A stretch of DNA of 64,000 nucleotides from Comamonas sp. 26 (GTDB taxonomy: Bacteria; Pseudomonadota; Gammaproteobacteria; Burkholderiales; Burkholderiaceae_C). The stretch spans positions 2,542,001 to 2,606,000 of the forward strand of contig NZ_PEFL01000001.1 in assembly GCF_002754475.1 (NCBI RefSeq), read 5' to 3'. The translations under genes were made by a program, and so were the position numbers. Shown here piece after piece: positions 1 to 8,672 of this stretch (position 1 is its first letter; the number at the start of each line of letters is the position of its first letter). The notes beneath the pieces were generated by a model. That model made no database searches. It worked only from the letters and a program-made list of their open reading frames with translations, and had not been told where the DNA came from.

Positions 1-10
1 CGTTTTGTCC

Positions 11-59
11 TGCACATGGCTGGGGTTCATGTGCAAGGCTGAAAAACGAATTGCACATG
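11..59 (+). promoter_or_regulatory. Possible start-codon switch in thiO leader
   Basis: TGCACATG (11-18) and CATGTGCA (28-35) form a perfect 8-bp stem with a 9-nt loop. TGCACATG occurs a third time at 52-59 and contains the likely thiO ATG (57-59). Positions 28-35 can therefore pair either with 11-18, leaving the start free, or with 52-59, hiding it. Thiamine genes are often controlled by TPP riboswitches. I see no TPP aptamer in the 56 bases available, so one would have to lie upstream of the window. The mutually exclusive pairing is seen; a regulatory role is inference. Confidence 0.4.
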
Positions 60-1151
60 TCATTGCTACAAGCTTCTTCAAAGATCGCCATTCTGGGCGG
101 CGGCCTCATGGGTCGCCTCCTGTCCTTGGCGCTGGCCCAGCGCGGTCACTCCATTGATCTCTATGACGCTCATGGCCCGCAAGGCGATGGCGCTGCCGCA
201 CGCGTGGCCGCTGCCATGCTCGCGCCGCTGGCCGAGTCGGCCATTACCGAGCCCGGCGTGGTGCGCATGGGTCAGCACGCGTTGAACCGCTGGCCCGAGC
301 TGATCGGTCAGCTGAACCAGCCGGTGTTTCTGCAGCAAAACGGCACGCTGATTCTCTGGCACCGCCAGGATCAGAGCGACGCCGCACGCTTTTTTGGCCT
401 GCTGGAGAAAAACCGCCGCATCAACCCCAGCCTGCCGGCCATGGAAGAAAAAACGGGCGCTGCGCTGCAGGAATGCGAGCCCGCGCTGCAAGGCCGCTTC
501 AATCAGGCCGTCTATCTGCCCGGTGAAGGCCAGTTGGACAACCGCCAGCTGCTGGCTGCGCTGGTGGAAAAACTCAGCGCTCTGGGCGTCAACCTGCACT
601 GGGACAGCCCGCGCGAGCTGAGCGACTTCCGCCCCGGCGAAGCAGGTCAGCCCGACTTTGTGTTTGATTGCCGGGGTCTGGGCGCCCGCACGCAGTGGAA
701 GGATTTGCGCGGCATTCGCGGCGAGGTGGTGCGCATTCATGCGCCTGAAGTCACGCTAGCCCGCCCCACGCGCTTGATTCATCCGCGCTACCCCATCTAT
801 ATCGCGCCCAAGGAAGATCACCTGTTCGTCATTGGCGCCACCGAGATCGAGTCCGACGATATGTCGCCCGCCAGCGTGCGCTCGACGCTGGAGCTACTCT
901 CCGCAGCCTACACCGTACACCCCGGCTTTGCCGAAGGCCGGATTGTGGAGATCGCCACCCAGTGCCGCCCCACCCTGCCCGATAATCTGCCCGCCGTACG
1001 CCTGATGGCCCCGCGCACCATGGAAGTCAACGGTCTGTACCGCCACGGCTTCATGATCTCGCCCGCCATGCTGGACGTGGTGCTGGAGCTGGTGGACCAC
1101 AATGACTCGCCACTGGCCCGCGAATTTGATGTCGCAATCCACCGCGCCTAG
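57..1151 (+). CDS. thiO: FAD-dependent glycine oxidase-type protein ThiO
   Basis: ThiO oxidises glycine to the imine (dehydroglycine) used to build the thiazole half of thiamine. The protein has about 364 residues, normal for the family. An N-terminal dinucleotide-binding motif GGGLMG lies within the first 25 residues, and the DAO-fold C-terminus carries the motif GLYRHGFMISPAM. Start choice: a TTG at 51 is in frame and sits 12 nt after AAGG, but ATG 57 gives the more typical N-terminus. It is the first gene of a thiO-thiS-thiG-thiE run on one strand, which supports the assignment strongly. Confidence 0.9.
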   Translation: MSLLQASSKIAILGGGLMGRLLSLALAQRGHSIDLYDAHGPQGDGAAARVAAAMLAPLAESAITEPGVVRMGQHALNRWPELIGQLNQPVFLQQNGTLILWHRQDQSDAARFFGLLEKNRRINPSLPAMEEKTGAALQECEPALQGRFNQAVYLPGEGQLDNRQLLAALVEKLSALGVNLHWDSPRELSDFRPGEAGQPDFVFDCRGLGARTQWKDLRGIRGEVVRIHAPEVTLARPTRLIHPRYPIYIAPKEDHLFVIGATEIESDDMSPASVRSTLELLSAAYTVHPGFAEGRIVEIATQCRPTLPDNLPAVRLMAPRTMEVNGLYRHGFMISPAMLDVVLELVDHNDSPLAREFDVAIHRA

Positions 1152-1259
1152 AGCACCTGAGCCTGAACTTTGGCGCACAGCACTTGCACCCGCAGCGCGC
1201 ACAAGCAATGCGGCGCATGGGTTTAAGTTAGCGCCAGCCTATTTTTTCGTTGTAAAGCC

Positions 1260-1457
1260 ATGAAGATCACCCTCAACCAGCAAGCCACCGACCTGCAAGC
1301 CAACGCCACCGTGGCCGATGCGCTGGCGCAAATGCAGGCCAAGCCCCCATTTGCCGTGGCGGTCAATACGATTTTTGTGCCCAGGACACAGTACGCGGCT
1401 CACAGGCTCAACGAGGGCGACAAGATGGAAGTCATCTCCCCCGTCACCGGCGGCTAA
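1260..1457 (+). CDS. thiS: Thiamine sulfur-carrier protein ThiS
   Basis: A 65-residue ubiquitin-like protein ending in the diagnostic Gly-Gly (VTGG). That terminus is adenylated and converted to a thiocarboxylate, which donates sulfur to the thiazole synthesised by ThiG. Size and C-terminus are typical. It lies 108 bp after thiO and 18 bp before thiG, so it is probably co-transcribed. The intergenic stretch before it shows no clear terminator. Confidence 0.95.
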   Translation: MKITLNQQATDLQANATVADALAQMQAKPPFAVAVNTIFVPRTQYAAHRLNEGDKMEVISPVTGG

Positions 1458-1475
1458 AACCGACAAGAACAAATC

Positions 1476-2288
1476 ATGAACACCAAGACTACCGACGACG
1501 CACTGGTTCTCTACGGCCAGCGCTTTGAAAGCCGCCTGCTGCTGGGCACTTCGCGCTATCCATCGCCAGCGATTCTGGAAGCGGCTGTTGAGCGCTCCAA
1601 GCCCGCCATGGTCACCGCTTCGCTGCGCCGCCAGGGCAGCAATACGGCCGATGCCGCCGAAAACGGTGCCAGTTTCTGGGAGCTGCTGCGCAAGCTGAAC
1701 GTGCCCGTGCTGCCCAATACCGCTGGCTGCATGACGATTCAGGAAGCCATCACCACGGCCCAGATGGCCCGTGAAGTGTTTGACACCCCGTGGATCAAGC
1801 TGGAGCTGATCGGCGACGACTACACGCTGCAGCCCGATACGCTGAACCTGGTCGAAGCCGCCTCCATCCTCATCAAGGACGGCTTTCAGGTGCTGCCCTA
1901 CACCACCTACGACCTGGTGCTGTGCCAGAAGCTGGTGGACGTGGGCTGCCAGGCCGTCATGCCCTGGGCCGCGCCCATTGGCACGGGCCGTGGTCCCGTC
2001 AACCCCTACGCCATGCAGATGCTGCGCGAGCGCCTGAAGGTGCCGCTGATTGTGGATGCCGGTCTGGGCCGCCCATCGCATGCCTGCACGGTGATGGAGT
2101 GGGGTTATGACGCCGTTTTGCTGAACACCGCCGTCGCTCTGTCTGAACACCCCGTGGCCATGGCCGGAGCCTTCTCGGATGCCGTCAACGCCGGTCACGC
2201 TGCACACCGCGCAGGTGCCATGGCCGAGCAGAACTCCGCCCAGCCAAGCACGCCCGTGCTCGGCACCCCTTTCTGGCATCAGGAATAA
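1476..2288 (+). CDS. thiG: Thiazole synthase ThiG
   Basis: A 270-residue TIM-barrel enzyme that condenses deoxyxylulose 5-phosphate, dehydroglycine and ThiS thiocarboxylate into thiazole phosphate. Conserved features are WIKLELIGDD, with the Schiff-base lysine, and VDAGLGRPSHA near the phosphate-binding end. It follows thiS closely and precedes thiE by 11 bp, consistent with one transcript. It is complete and shows no oddity. Confidence 0.96.
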   Translation: MNTKTTDDALVLYGQRFESRLLLGTSRYPSPAILEAAVERSKPAMVTASLRRQGSNTADAAENGASFWELLRKLNVPVLPNTAGCMTIQEAITTAQMAREVFDTPWIKLELIGDDYTLQPDTLNLVEAASILIKDGFQVLPYTTYDLVLCQKLVDVGCQAVMPWAAPIGTGRGPVNPYAMQMLRERLKVPLIVDAGLGRPSHACTVMEWGYDAVLLNTAVALSEHPVAMAGAFSDAVNAGHAAHRAGAMAEQNSAQPSTPVLGTPFWHQE

Positions 2289-2299
2289 AGGCTACCGTC

Positions 2300-3241
2300 A
2301 TGGACTCCGCAGAAATTCAGGCACTAGTGCAAGCCCTCATTCACCAGCATGGCGCGGCCTTTGGCGCACAGCGGCACAACGATGCCAACTCGGTCGAGCT
2401 GACACCTCAGCCCGTGCCGCCTGCGCTGCGTGGAGAGCCCGCCTATCTGGCCGCGCTTGAGGCCTGCAGTGCGCTGGGCTTTATTGCCGTGGATGCGGAG
2501 ACTCTGGCTCAAGCCTGGCAGCGCCAGAGCGAGCGCACCAACCAGTTCGACGTCACGCACTGGCCCGATGAGCCGCGTGACTTTGGCCTGAGTGGCGCTG
2601 ACCCCGCGCTGGCCTTTGCCCACTGCCCACGCAATCTGGGCCTGTACGGCGTACTTCCCACTGCCGAATGGGTGGGCCGCATGGCCCGCGCTGGCGTGCC
2701 CACGGTACAGCTGCGCTTCAAGTCTGATGACAAAGCCGCTGTGGCCCGCGAGATCAAGGCCGCTGTCGATGCAGTCAAGGACACCGGCGCACACCTGTTC
2801 ATCAACGACCATTGGCAGGCCGCGCTGGATGCGGGTGCCTACGGCATCCACGTCGGCCAGGAAGATCTGGATGTCATCGGTCATCGTGATCTGGAGACCA
2901 TTCGTACCTCGGGCACGCGCTTTGGCGTCTCTACCCACGGTTACGCCGAAATGGTGCGTGCCCATGCCGTGCAGCCCAGCTATATTGCGCTGGGCGCGGT
3001 CTTCCCCACCACGCTCAAAAAGATGGCCACTGCGCCCCAAGGCCTGGCTCGTCTGGCCGCTTATGTGCGTTTGATGAAGCAGTACCCGCTGGTTGCGATT
3101 GGCGGCATCTCTGAAGACATGTTCCTCGCCGTGCGCGCCACAGGCGTGGGCTCAGTCGCCGTGGTACGTGCGCTGGTCAATGCGCCAGACCCGGAAGCTG
3201 CTGCCAAGCACTTGCTGGAACGCATGCAGGCCGCCGCTTAA
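2300..3241 (+). CDS. thiE: Thiamine-phosphate synthase ThiE with N-terminal extension
   Basis: ThiE joins HMP pyrophosphate and thiazole phosphate to give thiamine phosphate. The conserved core is in the C-terminal two thirds: TVQLRFK, LFINDHWQAALDAGAYGIHVG, ALGAVFPT and AIGGI. At 313 residues it is about 100 residues longer than a minimal ThiE. The extra N-terminal part (about residues 1-100) has no motif I recognise. There is no second start with a better ribosome-binding site near the core, so the extension looks genuine. It is the last gene of the thiamine operon. Confidence 0.9.
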   Translation: MDSAEIQALVQALIHQHGAAFGAQRHNDANSVELTPQPVPPALRGEPAYLAALEACSALGFIAVDAETLAQAWQRQSERTNQFDVTHWPDEPRDFGLSGADPALAFAHCPRNLGLYGVLPTAEWVGRMARAGVPTVQLRFKSDDKAAVAREIKAAVDAVKDTGAHLFINDHWQAALDAGAYGIHVGQEDLDVIGHRDLETIRTSGTRFGVSTHGYAEMVRAHAVQPSYIALGAVFPTTLKKMATAPQGLARLAAYVRLMKQYPLVAIGGISEDMFLAVRATGVGSVAVVRALVNAPDPEAAAKHLLERMQAAA

Positions 3242-3262
3242 AAACGCAATTACTCCCAAAAC

Positions 3263-3303
3263 AATAGCTGTCAGCGCTTGATATATAAGCGCTGACAGCT
3301 ATT
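3263..3303. repeat. Perfect 17-bp palindrome, dispersed-repeat type
   Basis: AATAGCTGTCAGCGCTT and its exact reverse complement are separated by 7 nt. It lies just after thiE and may also end the thiamine operon, although there is no long T run. The same AGCTnnTnGCGCTT core recurs near 6983, inside pepN (13648) and near 36817 and 52857, so this is a dispersed palindromic repeat family. Confidence 0.75.
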
Positions 3304-3318
3304 TCCATTTAAAACTCC

Positions 3319-3345
3319 GAATGCCCGCTGCCTGCGGGCATTTCT
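3319..3345 (+). terminator. Intrinsic terminator after the thiamine operon
   Basis: ATGCCCGC and GCGGGCAT form a stem with a four-base loop, followed by a T-rich tract (TTTCTGTTT). It is placed between thiE and the Crp/Fnr-type gene. Confidence 0.6.
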
Positions 3346-3514
3346 GTTTCAGACATGCCGAGAAGCCCCTCGTCATCTGGGTTTTCTACATGGGCGCAAG
3401 CCCACTACGCAGTACAAGTGGACGCACAGGTGACAACCCTGAGCCTTACAACCCCTGCAGCGCCGGTCCCACACGCGACAATGGGCCGGTTACCAGTCAC
3501 GCATAAGACAGAAC

Positions 3515-4234
3515 ATGGACGAACCAATTCTTAGTATTGAAGAACGTGAGGCGATCAACTCTGGTCGCTGGTTTTCATCCCTTTCGCCCTCTTTGCGGCA
3601 CGACATTCTTCGATGCGCTTACGTCAAACGATACAAAGATGGAATGCTCATCTGCGCTCGCGGCGAACCGCCCGAGGAGTGGATTGCCTGCGCACGTGGT
3701 GCGGTGCGAGTCAGCTCCACCTCCATCACGGGCAAGCAGATCACGCTGACCTATGTGGAGCCGGGAATCTGGTTCGGCGATGTGGCGATTCTGGACGGCG
3801 ACAAACGCACGCACGATGCCTATGCCCATGGCGAGACCACGCTGATGTGCGTCTCCAAGGCGGACTTCAAGCGCATTCTTTCCCAGCATGTGGAGTTCTC
3901 CGAAGCCATGCTGCGCCTGAACGCGCGCCGGGTTCGCCAGCTCTACGGTCTGGTGGAAGATCTCAACACCTTGCCGCTGCGTGCGCGTCTGGCCAAACAG
4001 TTGCTGCACCTCACACGCAGCTATGGCGTGATGAGCCTGTCGGACAGCAGCGAGATTCGCATCGGTCTGCATCTGGCGCAGGAAGAGCTGGCACAGTTGC
4101 TTGGCGCATCGCGCCAGCGTGTGAATCAGGAACTCAAGTCCATGGAGCGCGAGGATGTGATTCGCATCGAACCGGGCGGCCTCATCGTGCGCGACCGGGC
4201 CACGCTGCTGCGGATTGCCGATACGGATCATTAG
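3515..4234 (+). CDS. Crp/Fnr-family transcriptional regulator
   Basis: A 239-residue protein. The N-terminal cyclic-nucleotide-binding-type beta barrel (about residues 15-135) includes GIWFGDVAILDGDKRTHDA. A long dimer helix follows, and a C-terminal winged helix-turn-helix covers about 190-220 (LAQEELAQLLGASRQRVNQEL). There is no N-terminal Fe-S cysteine cluster of the Fnr type, so the signal is probably a small ligand or unknown. The gene stands alone between a terminator and a non-coding stretch, so its targets cannot be read from context. Confidence 0.9.
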   Translation: MDEPILSIEEREAINSGRWFSSLSPSLRHDILRCAYVKRYKDGMLICARGEPPEEWIACARGAVRVSSTSITGKQITLTYVEPGIWFGDVAILDGDKRTHDAYAHGETTLMCVSKADFKRILSQHVEFSEAMLRLNARRVRQLYGLVEDLNTLPLRARLAKQLLHLTRSYGVMSLSDSSEIRIGLHLAQEELAQLLGASRQRVNQELKSMEREDVIRIEPGGLIVRDRATLLRIADTDH

Positions 4235-4490
4235 ATAGAAATCACCCCCTGAGCGGCTTTGCCGCTTCCCCCTCTCTCTTCGGGAGGGGGACGATGCCAT
4301 CGCCGCGAGGCGGCTCTTGCTCGGCATCCCTCACCTCGGTCGTGACAGTTTTCACGGCCCGCGTCTTTCTCGCTTCTTTGCCGCGTTCTGCGGCAACTCC
4401 CTCCCCTTTCACGCATTCGCTCGCTGCGCTCTGGCACAGCTCGGCGGCTTGCGTGCGGCCATCACAAATCGAACAAAGGATTGAACCTGC
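4235..4490. other. Non-coding stretch with hairpins
   Basis: Contains GAGCGGC/GCCGCTTC and CCCCCTC/GAGGGGG hairpin-forming stretches between the regulator gene and the phosphotransferase gene. Open frames here lack ribosome-binding sites and homology. I see no gene. Confidence 0.5.
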
Positions 4491-5576
4491 ATGAGCACTT
4501 TTGACCATTTTGTCGGCACCCGTGCGGTGTCCGATCAGCATGCTTTTGATATCGAGGTGATGACCGCCTGGCTAAGTCAGCATGTCCAGGGCTTTGAGGG
4601 GCCACTGCAGGTCGAGATGTTCAAGGGCGGCCAGTCCAACCCCACCTACAAGCTGGTCACTCCCGGCAAAAGCTATGTGATGCGCGCCAAGCCCGGCCCG
4701 GTGGCCAAGCTGCTGCCCTCAGCCCATGCGATTGAGCGCGAATACCGCGTGATGAAAGGCCTGGCCGGTACCGATGTGCCCGTGCCGCACATGTATGCGC
4801 TGTGCGAGGACGAGTCCATCATGGGCCGCGCCTTCTACATCATGGAGTTTATGGAAGGCCGCGTGCTCTGGGACCAGTCCCTGCCCGGCATGACGCCCGA
4901 GCAGCGCGCCGAGATTTATGACGAGATGAACCGCGTGATTGCGGCCCTGCACAGCGTGAAGTTTGCCGATCAGGGTCTGGCCGACTATGGCAAGAGCGGC
5001 AACTATTTCGAGCGCCAGATTGGCCGCTGGAGCAAGCAATACGTCGCCTCCGTCACCCAGCCCATTCCCGAAATGGACCAGCTGATGGCATGGCTGCCCG
5101 CCAACATGCCCGCCAGCGCTAGGGATGAGAGCCGCGTCTCCATCGTGCATGGCGACTACCGGCTGGACAACCTGATGTTCCACCCCACCGAGCCACGCGT
5201 GATCGCCGTGCTGGACTGGGAGCTGTCCACGCTGGGCCACCCGCTGGCCGACTTCAGCTACCACTGCATGAGCTGGCATATCCCGGCCGAGCTGGGCCGT
5301 GGCATTGCGGGGCTGGATATTGCCGCTTTAGGCATTCCTGCCGAGGCCGATTACATCCGCCGCTACTGCGAACGCACGGGCCTGCAAGACATCGCCACGC
5401 TGCACCGCGACTGGAACTTTTACCTGGCCTACAACATGTTCCGCATTGCGGCCATTTTGCAAGGCATTGCCAAGCGCGTGGAAGCCGGAACGGCCTCCAG
5501 CGCACAGGCCAAGGCCTCTGGCGACACCGCCCGCCCCATGGCTGAGCTGGCCTGGTCCTTCGCCCAGCGCAGCTAA
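4491..5576 (+). CDS. APH-type phosphotransferase linked to acyl-CoA dehydrogenase
   Basis: A 361-residue kinase of the aminoglycoside phosphotransferase/choline kinase fold. The catalytic loop HGDYRLDNLMF and the metal-binding aspartate in VLDWELSTLGHPLADF are both visible. Family members beside an acyl-CoA dehydrogenase resemble the two halves of ACAD10/11. In that system 4-hydroxyacyl-CoAs are phosphorylated and then dehydrated for beta-oxidation. The next gene, 44 bp downstream, is such a dehydrogenase, so the same role is likely here. It is not a credible antibiotic-resistance gene. Confidence 0.85.
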   Translation: MSTFDHFVGTRAVSDQHAFDIEVMTAWLSQHVQGFEGPLQVEMFKGGQSNPTYKLVTPGKSYVMRAKPGPVAKLLPSAHAIEREYRVMKGLAGTDVPVPHMYALCEDESIMGRAFYIMEFMEGRVLWDQSLPGMTPEQRAEIYDEMNRVIAALHSVKFADQGLADYGKSGNYFERQIGRWSKQYVASVTQPIPEMDQLMAWLPANMPASARDESRVSIVHGDYRLDNLMFHPTEPRVIAVLDWELSTLGHPLADFSYHCMSWHIPAELGRGIAGLDIAALGIPAEADYIRRYCERTGLQDIATLHRDWNFYLAYNMFRIAAILQGIAKRVEAGTASSAQAKASGDTARPMAELAWSFAQRS

Positions 5577-5620
5577 GTTTTTAACCACGACATTTTTTCG
5601 TCTGACAACAAGGAGCACTC

Positions 5621-6895
5621 ATGGACTTCGACTACGCGCCCAAGACCAAGGACCTGCAGCAACGCCTGCTCAAGTTCATGGATGAATACATTTACCCGGC
5701 AGAGAAAGACTATGCCGCCGAACTGCTGGCCAACACCGCCGCCGGCAAGCGCTGGACGCCGCTTGAGACCATTGAAAAACTCAAGCCCAAGGCCCAGGCC
5801 GCCGGTCTGTGGAACCTGTTTTTGCCCGTAGACAGCGCCGAAGCCTCGGGCTACCACGGAGCAGGCCTGACGAATCAGGAATACGCACCGCTGGCCGAAA
5901 TCATGGGTGCCGTGCCTTGGGCCTCTGAAGTCTTCAACTGCTCGGCGCCCGACACCGGCAATATGGAAACCATTGCCCGCTACGGCAGTGCCGAGCTGAA
6001 AGACCGCTGGCTCAAGCCTCTGCTGGAAGGCAAGATTCGCTCCGCCTTTGCCATGACGGAGCCTGAAGTCGCCTCGTCAGACGCCACCAATATCTGCACC
6101 CGCATTGAACGCCAGGGCGACGAATACGTCATCAACGGCCACAAGTGGTGGATCTCCGGCGCAGGCGACCCACGCTGCGCGGTCTACATCACCATGGGCA
6201 AGACCGATCCCGAGGCCGCCAGGCACTCTCAGCAGAGCATGATCATCATCCCGGCCAATGCCAAGGGCATTCGCATCGTTCGCCCGCTGAACGTGATGGG
6301 CTATGACGATGCGCCCCACGGCCACATGGAGATGTATTTTGAAAACGTGCGCGTGCCCGTCGGCAATATCCTGCTGGGCGAGGGCCGTGGCTTCGAGATC
6401 GCTCAGGGTCGCCTTGGCCCAGGCCGCATTCACCACTGCATGCGCCTCATCGGTCTGGCCGAGCGTGCGCTGCAGCTGATGTGCAAGCGCGCCAGCAGCC
6501 GCACCGCTTTTGGCAAGACCGTGGCCCAGCAGACCGTAACGCAAGAACGCATTGCCGAGGCGCGCTGCAAGATCGACATGGCCCGCCTGCTGACGCTCAA
6601 AGCCGCCTGGCTGATGGACGTGGCCGGCAACAAGGTAGCCCGCACCGAGATCGCCATGATCAAGGTGGTCGCACCCAGCATGGCCTGCGAGGTCATCGAC
6701 TGGGCCATGCAAGTGCACGGCGGCGGCGGCATGTGTGATGACTTCCCTCTGGCCTACGCCTACGCGGCGGCGCGCACACTGCGCTTTGCCGACGGCCCGG
6801 ATGAAGTGCACCGCAACGCCATTGCCAAGTGGGAACTGGGCAAGTACGGCAGCTATGGCAAGAACGCCGAAGTGCCGGTGACACGCGGCGGCTAA
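5621..6895 (+). CDS. Acyl-CoA dehydrogenase (ACAD10/11-like)
   Basis: A 424-residue flavoprotein. Family signatures are the substrate/FAD segment [16 protein letters not shown], the second signature near [16 protein letters not shown], and a C-terminal [13 protein letters not shown]. It follows the phosphotransferase gene with AAGGAG before its ATG and is very probably co-transcribed. With that kinase it would process hydroxylated acyl-CoAs; the exact substrate cannot be read from sequence. Confidence 0.9.
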   Translation: MDFDYAPKTKDLQQRLLKFMDEYIYPAEKDYAAELLANTAAGKRWTPLETIEKLKPKAQAAGLWNLFLPVDSAEASGYHGAGLTNQEYAPLAEIMGAVPWASEVFNCSAPDTGNMETIARYGSAELKDRWLKPLLEGKIRSAFAMTEPEVASSDATNICTRIERQGDEYVINGHKWWISGAGDPRCAVYITMGKTDPEAARHSQQSMIIIPANAKGIRIVRPLNVMGYDDAPHGHMEMYFENVRVPVGNILLGEGRGFEIAQGRLGPGRIHHCMRLIGLAERALQLMCKRASSRTAFGKTVAQQTVTQERIAEARCKIDMARLLTLKAAWLMDVAGNKVARTEIAMIKVVAPSMACEVIDWAMQVHGGGGMCDDFPLAYAYAAARTLRFADGPDEVHRNAIAKWELGKYGSYGKNAEVPVTRGG

Positions 6896-6918
6896 GTTTC
6901 AGCCCGCGCTTGAAAACG

Positions 6919-6953
6919 ACCCCACATGCCCATGGCAGCGGGGTTTTCTTTTT
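6919..6953 (+). terminator. Terminator after acyl-CoA dehydrogenase gene
   Basis: CCCC and GGGG flank a partly paired centre (ATGCC/GGCA), followed by TTTTCTTTTTT. It ends the phosphotransferase/dehydrogenase unit. Confidence 0.6.
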
Positions 6954-6970
6954 TCCTGGATGGCCCTGCC

Positions 6971-7075
6971 GCTATCAATCAGGAAGCTGCTTGCGCTTGA
7001 TCTGAATTGAATTCACTCATAAAACCATTCAATATCAATATAAATAAAGCGCAAGCAGCTTCTCTATTAATAGCA
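6971..7075. repeat. Long inverted repeat of the dispersed palindrome family
   Basis: GAAGCTGCTTGCGCTT (6983-6998) is an exact inverted match to 7047-7062. GCTATCAA and TTAATAGC extend the arms outward with interruptions. The 48-nt centre is AT-rich. It has the same core as the palindrome at 3263 and lies between the dehydrogenase and transporter genes. Confidence 0.7.
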
Positions 7076-7110
7076 TCAAGCCTGCCAGACCGGCTTGCTA
7101 TAGTGGCCCG

Positions 7111-8649
7111 ATGAAGCTTGCCCACCGACTGCTGACCATCGCTCTGGCCGCATGGTGTCTGCTGATCTCCTCGCTAGTCGCTGCACAGACGCCATCCACA
7201 GAGCCGCTGCGCGTGGGCTCCAAACGCTTTACCGAGTCCTACATCCTGGCCGAAATACTGGCCCAGACCGCGCAGAACGCAGGCGTCAAAACGCAGCTGC
7301 GCCAGGGGCTGGGCAATACCGCCATCGTTTATGAGGCTCTGCGCTCGGGCCAGATTGATGTCTACGCCGAGTACACCGGCACGATTGCGCAGGAAATCAT
7401 CAAAGACCCAGCGCACAGAAATCTGGTCGAATTGAACCGCGCCCTCGCGCCCATGGGCCTTGCGGCGAGCGTGCCGCTGGGCTTTAACAACGGCTATGCG
7501 CTAGCCATGCACCGAGACACAGCACGCAAGCTTGGCTTTAGCCAGCTCAGCGATCTGGCCCGCCACCCCGAGCTGCGCTACGGCCTGTCCAACGAATTCA
7601 TGGGCCGCGCCGATGGCTGGAAAGGGCTGGCCCAGCGCTACCAGCTCAGCGCCACGCCCAAGGGGCTGGACCACGGCATTGCCTATGAAGCAATTTCCCA
7701 GCGGCACATCGATTTGATGGACATCTACACCACAGATGCCAAGATTGATGCTCTGAAGCTGCAGGTGCTGCAAGACGACAAGGCCTACTTTCCGCATTAC
7801 GACGCCGTGCTGCTGTACCGCACCGACCTGCCACAGCGCCAGCCCACCGCATGGGCCGCGCTGCAGTCATTGCAAGGCCGCATCAACGAAGCGCAGATGA
7901 TTCAGATGAACGCACAGGCTGAGCTGCAGGGCCAGAGCTTTGCCAGCATTGCCCGCCAGTTCCTCAGCGGTGCAGCGCAGCCCTCGTCGATCCAGTCTCA
8001 GACCCGCAGCTTTGCAAGCCAGCTTTGGCAGCGGCTGGTGGCCGACGACCTGTGGCGGCTGACCGGCCAGCACCTGCTGCTGGTGCTGGTTTCCGTAGGC
8101 ATTGCGGTGCTGATTGCCGTGCCCGCAGGCATTGCGCTGTTTCCGCATACCCGGCTGCGGGCGCTGGCGCTGGGTGCTGCGGGGGTCATGCAGACCATTC
8201 CCTCGCTGGCCCTGCTGGCCGTACTGATTGCCGCAATGGGCGCTATTGGACGCGCACCCGCACTGGTGGCATTGACGGCCTATTCCATACTGCCCATTTT
8301 GAGCAATACCTGCGCGGGTCTGGCTGAAGTCTCACCCGGACTGCGCAACGCCGGGCTGGCGCTGGGCATGTCCCGCCCTACGCTGATGCGCTGGATTGAA
8401 CTGCCCATTGCCATGCCCACGATCACTGCAGGCATACGCACCGCCTGCGCCATTGCGATTGGCACGGCCACCATTGCCGCCTTTATTGGCGCTGGCGGAC
8501 TGGGAGAGCGCATCGTTACCGGCCTGGCCCTGAACGATAGCGCACTGATGCTGGCAGGAGCCCTGCCCGCCGCCGGGCTGGCGCTCATCAGCGAACTGGG
8601 GTTTGAGCTATGGGAGCGCTCGCTGCGCCGCAAGCGGCGGCAGCGCTAG
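7111..8649 (+). CDS. Fused osmoprotectant-type ABC substrate-binding protein and permease
   Basis: A 512-residue protein. A signal peptide (about 1-25, cleavage near LVAAQ) leads into an OpuAC/ProX-like binding domain (about 33-295, starting LRVGSKRFTESYILAEIL). A permease domain (about 310-505) has several hydrophobic segments and an ABC-permease coupling stretch around GMSRPTLMRWIELPIAMPTI. Fused binding/permease subunits of glycine betaine or choline-type importers are known. The required ATPase is not adjacent: upstream is the dehydrogenase and downstream an opposite-strand receptor gene. The ligand is not determined. Confidence 0.85.
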   Translation: MKLAHRLLTIALAAWCLLISSLVAAQTPSTEPLRVGSKRFTESYILAEILAQTAQNAGVKTQLRQGLGNTAIVYEALRSGQIDVYAEYTGTIAQEIIKDPAHRNLVELNRALAPMGLAASVPLGFNNGYALAMHRDTARKLGFSQLSDLARHPELRYGLSNEFMGRADGWKGLAQRYQLSATPKGLDHGIAYEAISQRHIDLMDIYTTDAKIDALKLQVLQDDKAYFPHYDAVLLYRTDLPQRQPTAWAALQSLQGRINEAQMIQMNAQAELQGQSFASIARQFLSGAAQPSSIQSQTRSFASQLWQRLVADDLWRLTGQHLLLVLVSVGIAVLIAVPAGIALFPHTRLRALALGAAGVMQTIPSLALLAVLIAAMGAIGRAPALVALTAYSILPILSNTCAGLAEVSPGLRNAGLALGMSRPTLMRWIELPIAMPTITAGIRTACAIAIGTATIAAFIGAGGLGERIVTGLALNDSALMLAGALPAAGLALISELGFELWERSLRRKRRQR

Positions 8650-8672
8650 GCTCGCAAGCCCCGGCACCAACC

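Noticed and set aside
78..740. Long - strand frame opposite thiO
   Set aside because: It is the mirror of a GC-rich gene with strong third-position bias; no start signal or family features.
1239..2279. 346-codon - strand frame opposite thiS and thiG
   Set aside because: Spans two well-supported genes in antisense and reads as His/Gln/Gly-rich noise.
3321..3506. 61-codon + frame before the Crp/Fnr gene
   Set aside because: Begins in the terminator after thiE, has no ribosome-binding site and no sensible composition.
4491..5576. Antibiotic-resistance kinase
   Set aside because: The APH fold is shared, but pairing with an acyl-CoA dehydrogenase fits the ACAD10/11-type metabolic role.
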